Shown here piece by piece: positions 56,428 through 64,000 of a stretch of 64,000 bases of DNA. A program made the position numbers and the translations under genes. The stretch covers positions 45,694,001 to 45,758,000 of the forward strand of contig CM060731.1 in the NCBI GenBank assembly GCA_030704615.1. Reading direction: 5' to 3'. Source of the DNA: Takakia lepidozioides (Eukaryota; Streptophyta; Takakiopsida; Takakiales; Takakiaceae). A model generated the notes under the pieces. It was not told where the DNA came from. It ran no database searches and worked only from the letters and a program-made list of their open reading frames with translations. The first letter of the stretch is position 1; each line of letters starts with the position of its first letter.

Positions 56428-57769
56428 CTAATTCAACAGGGCCATCCTGCATGATTCAAAATCTTCAACAAACTTACATTCATATGGCATATTGTATTTC
56501 CTAGCTCATTGATAAGCCAAGAAAATATCTCTCAAAGAAGAGAGGCTTGGGGCTAGGTATGAAGATAAAAATGCTAAAGTCTTATAGTTAGAGAATAAGT
56601 GGTACGAATGCTACATGTTTGAGTTGGACTTGGAACCCATGAAAACAATAAAGACAATACCATATGTATTCACGGACTTTTTTTTTTTTTTTTTTTTTTT
56701 TTCCCACGGACGGGAGCTTCACTAATTGTAGTTGTAAGAAGTTCACACTTCTTTTCATTTTTCGTTTTAATATCATATGACAAAATTGTGTGAAAGGTCA
56801 AAAATCTGTCAACCTGTCATGTGAAAGGCATTTTCTCGAAGTTGTCTGTCACAGTGACTGTCAAAACAAAATTTAACCTGTCACAAAAAAGGTAGGGCTA
56901 CCTGTCAAAAAACAACACTGCTCAGGATCTACCTTTCTGGTTGGTTCTTCCAGTGCCAATCAATCCTAATCATGTTTGTGCCGCTATATGACAGGCATTC
57001 ATGTTAAGAATAAAAAATTTGTAACAGGAGAATATTACGCAGGCCACTACGTGCCAGCTGTCACTGAACGTCTTCATGAGGCCAACAATGTTTTTCGCAG
57101 TCACTTTTCCCTATCCCTCATCTGAGATTTGTGGTCTCACTTGTTACTAGAAACACAAAATTTGTAAAGCTTTTCTTTGACTTTCCATAGAGGGGGTGTT
57201 GGGGCTTCATGCAGTCCTGGTATAGGTAGGAAGGTACACATCACACAAACTCTCTAGGGAAGTGATGCATAGCATCCTGTAGAGGACTATTTTTAACAAT
57301 CTTTGATCAGTTTCAGTAACCAGTGGCGAGCAGATTCGTCTAGGTGAGTGCTTCTCAAACTTTGTTAGGCCGAAAGCTGCTTGACACAGATTGATCCAAG
57401 TTCTTGCCATCAACCATAAGCAATCAGCAAAGGTCACTTGACATTTGCCGAAGTGACAAAGCAAAAGCTCATAAATGATTACATATTAAATTCATTTATC
57501 AATTTTTGTTGTCGTTTGTCTATATCATAATTTTAATACAGTAATAATGTAAATATACAAAATCCACAGTTTCAATAACAAATCATAGACATTGTTTTAG
57601 TTTTCCAGAATTGTTTTCTATATGACACAATAAATTTGCTTCAGTAATAAGAAACTTATTTTTTCGATACGATTGGTTAAATGAGATGTATTCCCTAATA
57701 TTACGGCACCGTATCATTCAACATTTAACAGATCTGAATTCAAATGATCCACGACTGATTATGCATCCA
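56428..57769. other. No gene; poly-T run and TGTCA-rich stretch
   Basis: A 25-T run at 56,678-56,702 is flanked by CACGGAC on both sides (56,671-56,677 and 56,705-56,711). From 56,790 to 57,000 the word CCTGTCA/CTGTCAA recurs. No coding frame is supported. Confidence 0.4.
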
Positions 57770-58430
57770 ACCAAAATATCAGATGGAGATAACTCAAATA
57801 GAGCATCCAATTATGCTATAGTTATCTCAGTTAATTTTACTCAATTAACATAAATTAGTTTCTTACTCAAAACTTGAGAGTACCAGAAATAGCGGTAAGA
57901 GATATTTCAGCATCTAATTATACTATAGTTATCTGATCTAATTCTGCTTAGTTTCCTTAAGTTAGCTTCAATTAGGAGTGACTTCTTATAGTGGCAGAAT
58001 AGCAACTGCAAATAACTAAGCATCCAGTTATGCTATAGTTATCTCAGCTAATTCTACTCAGTTACCTTAAATTAGTGACTCAAGTAATAACAAGTGGAGA
58101 TAATTCAAGTTCAGCATTGTAATTATCTCAACTAATTTTGTTTATTTATTTTACGTTAGTTTCAGATAATAATGACTCAAGTTATCTCAGCTAATTCTAC
58201 TCAGTTACCTTAAATTAGCGACTCAAGTCATAGTACCAGAATAACAACTGGAAATAATTCAACTTCAGCATGCATTTATGTTATGATTATCTCAACTAAT
58301 TTTATTTATTTATTTTAAGTTAGTTTCAGTTAATAATGACTCAAATGTCAGAATGAGATAAATCAAGTTCAGTATCTAATTATGTCATAGTCATCTCAGC
58401 TAATTCTACCATAGATCTTGAGTATAAATA
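57770..58430. repeat. AT-rich degenerate tandem repeat with TATA box at its end
   Basis: TTATCTCAGCTAATTCTACTCAGTTACCTTAAATTAG-like units recur near 57,820, 57,930, 58,040, 58,120, 58,181, 58,290 and 58,390, irregularly spaced by 65-110 bp. The series ends at TATAAATA (58,423-58,430), followed by AGAGAGAGAATAACAC. This is a promoter-like arrangement, perhaps from an LTR. Confidence 0.6.
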
Positions 58431-58832
58431 TGGAGAGCTTAGAGAGAGAATAACACTTTGTAATTTTAATATCAACCTTTGTAAACCTAACAACGAATCT
58501 ACATCACTTCATTTATTCATGACAAGTCACTGCCATTTCCATCTTAGATTCAATAAATCTACAACAACTTACAATTCTTAGTTAGATCATATATGGATTA
58601 ATGCACAATCTTTATCCAAAGCATACTCCACCGACCACAAACCAATTTACCTCGCATTTAAACATTTAAATTCCCAGATTATATTAATCATTTCACAACC
58701 AATTCATAACTATGTCACGGCAGGGCTCGCATGTAACCTGGCATGCATTTGTTTATTTATTTATTTTTCCATTTTTCCATACCACAGGTATGATGTGACG
58801 GAGTAATGTTAGCAAGGTTAGAAAGGTTAGTA

Positions 58833-59000
58833 AAGTGGCTATATAATAGGTGGTACGTTCTAACAGGTCCACGTAGGTAAAGTTAGGCAAGTGGCTGTAT
58901 AATAGGTGGTACGTTCTAACAGGTCCACGTAGGTAAAGTTAGGCAAGTGGCTATATAATAGGTGGTACGTTCTAACAGGTCCACGTAGGTAAAGTGAGGC
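58833..59000. repeat. Three 56-bp tandem units
   Basis: Units start at 58,833, 58,889 and 58,945 and differ at about two positions. Each contains CTATATAATAGG, a TATA-like word, and GGTCCACGTAGG. They lie 340 bp upstream of the duplicated LLG segment, copy 2. Confidence 0.92.
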
Positions 59001-59335
59001 TCGTGATATTAAGTTACGCGCTTTCTGGCAAATTTTTCAATTTTTATCCCCTAATTGCATTGTACAAGTAACTAACCCATTTTCCAGGTGGCAAAAAAAC
59101 ACTGCACTTTCCACAAAACTAGCGGAGCGGCTCAGTGTCGCTCCCAGGTCTTTCCCTTTTGAAACAGAAAACAAAAAAAAACGAGCGAGCGTTGCGTTTC
59201 CAAGTTGGGCGGGCCCAAGAAGTTGACGCCAAAACTTATCCCACGTACGCAAATGCCCCACTTTTGTCTTCTTGGGCTTGGGCCTAGTGTAATATACGAA
59301 CTCTCCATTTTGGCTTGGTCCGGTTGGGCCTTCGA

Positions 59336-62000
59336 AAGACGACGGTGGGGGCACAAGTGTGGTGCCCTCGTCTGCGTGAATGTACCGTCCATGGCGGCCA
59401 TGCACATCTGTTGACCATCACCGACCGCGGTGGGTTGACTGTGGAGAGAGGGTTGGTGGGTGGGTGCTGTGTATCATCCAACTGCTACGCTGCCCTCCTC
59501 ATATCACTTGACCAACTCCCTCTCTTATTTCATCCCGAACACTACATGTACATATAGTCTTGGGCTCTCTGGCTGCTCAAGCCGACTTTGAGTTCTCCAC
59601 CACTGCTCCGCAGCTTCCCTTCAGTACATTCCACAGACCTGAACTTTCTTCTGCCTCCAAGTCTCATATCTCTCGATCCTCTCGGTCTCCGAGCTTCCGT
59701 TGCCCGCAATACAAGCTGATCAATCTCTAGATTTTACGATCAGCTCTTTCTTGTTTCAAATCCGTAGAGTAGCTGCCTCCACCAGAAGTTTTGTTCAAAA
59801 TGGCGAAGTGCGTGCAACTCAGCACGATGGGTCTTGTACTCCTGATTGTCTACTTGTCGGCTCTGCCATCCCTGACATCATGTGGTGAGCATCTCTGATC
59901 TCCAGGCTCTTATTCTCTAGATATTATGTTGCCCGTATTTCTCACACGGATTCTGTTAATTCTTGTCGTTCAATGAACATCTGACCAGCAACACACCTCT
60001 TGAACATTGTCAGTACCTCTTGCCCCGCTGACTCGGACAGCGGCAGCGTCATCTCTCCAGTTTCAGTTATTTCAACGGTTTCGTTATATTTCTGTCGTGG
60101 GTTCGAAAACAGCTGCAGATTGGGATGATGCCTAGTCCAAACAAAATGTATAACATGTACAGTTTCATGCTTAGTCCTGGGAAATTTCTTGCACAACAAA
60201 ATGTATGGAGTCCTGAAGTTAGCCCTGTATGTGTCTTGAATATTGTTGTGCAGCCAGGGATTATGAGTTCAAATTCGGCTTAAAACGGGACCGGCACCTT
60301 CTTAGTACGCCCTCTACACCTGGTGAGGCACCCTCCCATGACCTGCACCTGAGCTTTGATTTTCACTTTCGGAATTCTGTTTTTCACATCGACCTGAATA
60401 ATGGTCTACAATTAGTGAACTCGCTGCTTGGACCTACTTCGCCAGCTGGGTGTATGCTGGACTCGATTTTCATGCATACGTAGGGAAGCAAATGCCGCAC
60501 TTATGTACATCGAGAGTGAGCTGAGGGATTTAAAAGTTCCCGTCTATGGTCACGAGGCTCGTCTGATTGTGGAACTAACGCCCTTCTGATCTGGGAATGC
60601 AGCGTGTGTCAGCCAGTTTCAGACAATGAACTATACAGCAGTCACTCAAGTATGCGATGCTACAAAACCGTCGCCAAGTGCAGCTTGTTGTGCGGCGTTC
60701 AACAAATTTGCATGCCAGTATCCAGCGGAGGTGAACAACTTCCAAACAGTATGCCCCATTGTGTTCCTGGCATACTTGAATTTGGCAGGCAACTACCTAG
60801 CTGGTTATTTTGTGGGCCAGTGCATCGATGGCACCAAGGGCCTATGTGTCCAATGAATGCTCGCTTGAATCACGAGTTGCCTTGAATCACAGTATGAAGA
60901 TACGAGCGCATCTTTCAAGACTTGATCAAATCCATTGGAATGCAGCACAATAACGAGGAATCAAAGTATTGCAATAAGGAATGATCTATCTGTATCCGAG
61001 TCGTGTTACATGATACAAGTGGGGTAGAGGAGGGGTGCGTGTGGTTTAATGGTCCACCACTTCCTTTTGCCCGGCTACATACTCACTCTAGATACGAACG
61101 TCAAGTCCGAATAGATTTTGAGGATCTAGGAATCTTCTGTGCTCATGCGGAAATTCCTGACGGTCGAAGGACTGTGTATATTGATCGCACTATAATGCCC
61201 TGCTCGCATCTTTCTCAGGAAAGGGAGATTTAAATTATCCAAGTTCCTTCGTCGAGCAGGTGCTGATTTGAGTAACATTGTGTTGGAGTGGGCAAGTATG
61301 ATTTGCATGTACCGTGATTTTGGTCGACATAATCTTTGAACAATTTTTTTCTGGCTGGGTAACCCGTGACTGCACGATCTGAAAAAAGACTTAGCAAGCA
61401 AGTGCCATGCATTCATCTCTGAGGCCAAGAATTGTGCTCAAGACACAATTTGCGCAATCCCCAACAAGGAAATAGTTTGTATCATTGAACAAATGTTGTC
61501 ATTGTCCAGATATATCGGTCTACAAAACCTCCGGTTGGACATTTGCGTTGGTCAACCAGTTCTTCTGTTCTCTTCTGTTATCATGTACGCTGCAACCAAC
61601 CTTAAAACCAGATGACCGACCTAGATCTACAATTTACATATTAATTAACCGAGTAAGTATGTTCCCTTGGCAGCAGTTCCTCTCCTCGAACCCTGTGTTT
61701 TTTCCCCTTCGACCGTCTAAACTTTTGAGAGAGGTGTTGCTCAAGGTTCTAGAGGAAACTTGTCCGACAAGGAAAGGCAGACTATGCCAAGAGAAACTTC
61801 TGACGTTAATTCTTAACATTTCTGTGACGAACACTCTATAGGAGTTTCATTCCTATACCCTTCCTCTACATCTACATGTATGGACTCTCTGTTCTGAAAT
61901 CTAGAGCTTTCACTTCACCATCTGCAAACTACATATATATCTGCATTGTTCAAAAAGTAGAATCTTCCCAGTACTTAGTGTTTGCCCGGTGACTCATGTA
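59336..62000 (+). repeat. Segmental duplication, copy 2
   Basis: Direct copy of 50,298-52,700. Relative to copy 1 it has an 8-bp insertion before exon 1 (CTTGGGCT word near 59,563), a longer intron start, and a more diverged 3' flank. Its upstream sequence differs from that of copy 1, so distal regulation may differ. Confidence 0.9.
59800..60856 (+). CDS. LORELEI-like (LLG) secreted protein, copy 2
   Basis: Same structure as copy 1: signal-peptide exon 59,800-59,884, phase-1 intron (GTGAGC at 59,885, AG at 60,601-60,602), exon 2 60,603-60,856. The signal peptide is identical at the protein level. The mature part differs at only a few positions (S for N after CV, A for S after CD, K for N before FACQYP, LA for KD after GNY). 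All cysteines are kept, and the GPI tail is again absent. Stops in the intron (for example TGA near 60,588) are tolerated, while both exons stay open. This suggests that selection acts on the spliced product. Confidence 0.82.
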
Positions 62001-62357
62001 GGCTTCAAATTATCAGCTCGCAGGAATTTGTTTTTGCTGATATTGGACAGTTTTACATGCACCTTGAAATGATTGTATTTCAGAGATTTGGCATCCAGGA
62101 AACGAATAGTACAGGTCTAGAGCCATTGATCTCAGAATGAATGCGCTACAGCTCAAATTCACAGTTAAAGAGCTAGAACCTCATTCCGTCGCAGATAGGC
62201 TTGGACAGTATAACTAGAGTCTGAACTGTGTTGGAAACGGACCAAGGAACAACCTGAGGTCTCCTGATGCAGAAGAGCAGCAAATGCTGCCATTTCTCTC
62301 TTCCGGACAGCGTGGTCTATTTACAAACTCGGGAAAGGACAAACTCGGGAAAGGCAC

Positions 62358-63259
62358 CTAAATCATGACCTGATCTGGAATCATACCTTCCCGTATCATT
62401 TGCTCATATGTCTCCAAAGCCTCCCTACCACACCCATGCTGGGTGTATCCTGCGATCATTGCATTCCATGAGACCACATCTCGATGAGCCATATTGTCAA
62501 ACACTTGATGCGCATCCTTTATACTCCCACATTTAGAATACATGTTGACTAAGGCAGTGCCCAGAATGCTACCCGGCACAATTCCGGCTTTGACGAATGG
62601 ACCACTTTCCCCTTCTCCAGAGCTGCCAGGCTGATACATGCCTCGAGGACGGAAACAAATGTGAACTGGTTGGGCATCACGTTTTTCCGTATCATTTGCT
62701 CATAGGTCTACAAAGCCTCCTTACCAAAACCCAGCCGGGCATATCCTACAATCATTGCACTCCATGAGACCACATCTCGCTGAGCCATGTTGTCAAATGC
62801 TTGACACACATCCTTTATACTCCCACATTTGGCATACATGTCAATCAAGGCCGTGTCCAGAGTGATACCAGGCTCAATTCCAGATTTCATAATTTTAGCA
62901 TGGACCTCCTTGCCCTTCTCCAGGGCTGCCAGGCTGCCACAAGCATTGAGAATGGAAATGAACGTGACCCGGTCAGGTGTCATCCCTTCCCTTATCATTT
63001 GCTCATAGGTCTCCAAAGCCTCCCTGACCCGACCATGCTGGGCATATCCTACAATCATTACACTCCATGAGACCACATCCCTTTCAGCCATATTGTCAAA
63101 CACTCGATTAGCATCATTTATGCTCCCACACTTGGCGTACATGACCACAATTGCAGTGTTCAGGATGATATTTGGCACAATTCCAGCTTTGATGATATTG
63201 GCATGGACATGGCCATTTACAGGGTGCCAAGACTTCACCAAAATTAGGTATTCCAACAA
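62358..63259 (-). pseudogene. PLS-type PPR gene, broken
   Basis: At least seven PPR units are visible: NTAIVVMYAKCGSINDANRVFDNM, VVSWSVMIVGYAQHGRVREALETYEQM, TFISILNACGSLAALEKGKEV, TALIDMYAKCGSIKD and a final set ending WNAMIAGYTQHG. A TAG at 62,708-62,710 replaces a Glu codon in the KEAL(E)TYEQM motif, and a frameshift near 62,630 follows. No E or DYW domain is present. The repeats are closest to the PPR pieces captured in the CACTA element, so this family or a relative is the likely donor. Confidence 0.75.
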
Positions 63260-64000
63260 TACATGAAACTATCAATAAGAGTGTGCCACAGCTACTTGAT
63301 GAACCACTGCTTGGAGGAAATGATGTGATTATTTGTACTTCAATAGATTCTGGAACAATTGTTAACTCAGTATTTGAACCAAGAGTTTCATTAACAAATA
63401 GAAGTGAACAATAGTGGCATAATGGAGTCCCTTCATAGGCACTTACTTCACCTCATTAAAATTTTGCATAGACAGAGCTGCTGGCACATAAACGGTGGCA
63501 ATGCTTCAAAGCTCTTAGATGCACAGAACAGACTGGCTGTAAGCACAGAGGAGCTTGGCCAATATGCAGGTTATTTTGCCCTAGAACGCAGTCATGCTGC
63601 GAAGTAATTTGATCTCTATGCCTCATTTTCTTGCGGGTTTAGAAGGTCTTGATTCCGTAGACTTACATTTGGACCAAAACAGGATATGTGAGCCTTGCGT
63701 TCGCTGTCACTCTTTGGAATCTTCTGAATGTGATTATCGTCCTGAAAATTGTTATAGACCTGTAAATTCCAGATTAAAATAGCCTGAGTATCAGTACATA
63801 GCTGACAACAGCCTTACGACAGGGGATTTGTGTTCATCTAGGTCTGTAGTTCTGGACATATTAGGTGGTATGCTATCGATGAAGCACTGGCATGGTGGCC
63901 AGAGAGAGAGAGAGGGAGAGGACACTGTTCTGTGCAAGATTTTGCACATAAGCACAAAGTGATGGTTATTTGGTGCAGGATGTTCTACTTCTTCTTTTGA
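63260..64000. other. Right edge: no gene recognised
   Basis: A short plus-strand open stretch at about 63,225-63,411 (LGIPTIHETINKSVPQLLDE) and another at 63,404-63,607 have no domain I recognise. A GA-rich tract lies at 63,901-63,920. The rest is unassigned. Confidence 0.4.

Noticed and set aside
59037-59405. 122-residue minus-strand protein upstream of LLG copy 2
   Set aside because: It spans the duplication border, is not kept in copy 1, and has no domain; it is an antisense frame.

Overview
The window is nuclear DNA of a land plant, most likely a seed-free lineage (fern, lycophyte or bryophyte); the sequence does not let me go further. The evidence is: GT-AG introns, PPR proteins of the 'MYAKCGS' type, OSB-type PDF motifs, a LORELEI-like (LLG) secreted protein, and Ty3/gypsy, CACTA, LINE and Mutator-type elements. 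Most of the DNA is transposon, often nested or decayed. Only the two LLG-like genes look fully intact.

Left part (1-8.9 kb): an element with two divergent genes. On the plus strand (4.9-8.5 kb) is a MULE-like transposase with DDE-type residues and a SWIM zinc finger. On the minus strand is an accessory gene with an acidic first exon (about 3.7-4.1 kb) and an open exon running off the left edge (1-260). The apparent 3.4-kb intron of the accessory gene holds about 28 tandem 115-bp units, each carrying a near-perfect 28-bp palindrome.

8.9-24.5 kb: a decayed minus-strand Ty3/gypsy element with one LTR, a PBS, an ORF upstream of gag, gag, protease, RT, RNase H, integrase with a decapeptide-repeat tail, and a coiled-coil 3' ORF. 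Its RNase H region is split by a 4,706-bp non-autonomous CACTA element (13,967-18,672; 3-bp target duplication AAC) that carries captured PPR and OSB/PDF fragments.

24.5-29.2 kb: LINE debris, a TATCCGG-rich repeat, and a 210-bp tandem repeat with plant-telomere-like motifs.

29.3-44.6 kb is the most unusual region. A DUF7869-type presumptive transposase lies on the minus strand. On the plus strand are a repeat protein, a ParB/sulfiredoxin-fold-like gene with a possible methyltransferase-like C-terminus, an SP-repeat segment, an unknown 400-residue exon and an FCP1/NIF-like phosphatase remnant. At least 12 copies of one 24-bp palindrome (AACCTCCACTG-NN-CAGTGGAGGTT) lie in the intergenic gaps and introns here, and I saw none elsewhere. 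I read this as one large, decaying transposon whose layout parallels the left element: divergent transposase, ParB-like accessory gene, private palindrome.

44.7-50 kb: a second CACTA-like end, an isolated LTR/PBS end, a LINE 3' remnant and another TATCCGG block.

50.3-62 kb: an LLG-like gene duplicated directly (50.3-52.7 and 59.3-62.0 kb) around an OSB/PDF-PPR locus and AT-rich tandem repeats. A broken minus-strand PPR gene (62.4-63.3 kb) and unrecognised sequence close the window.
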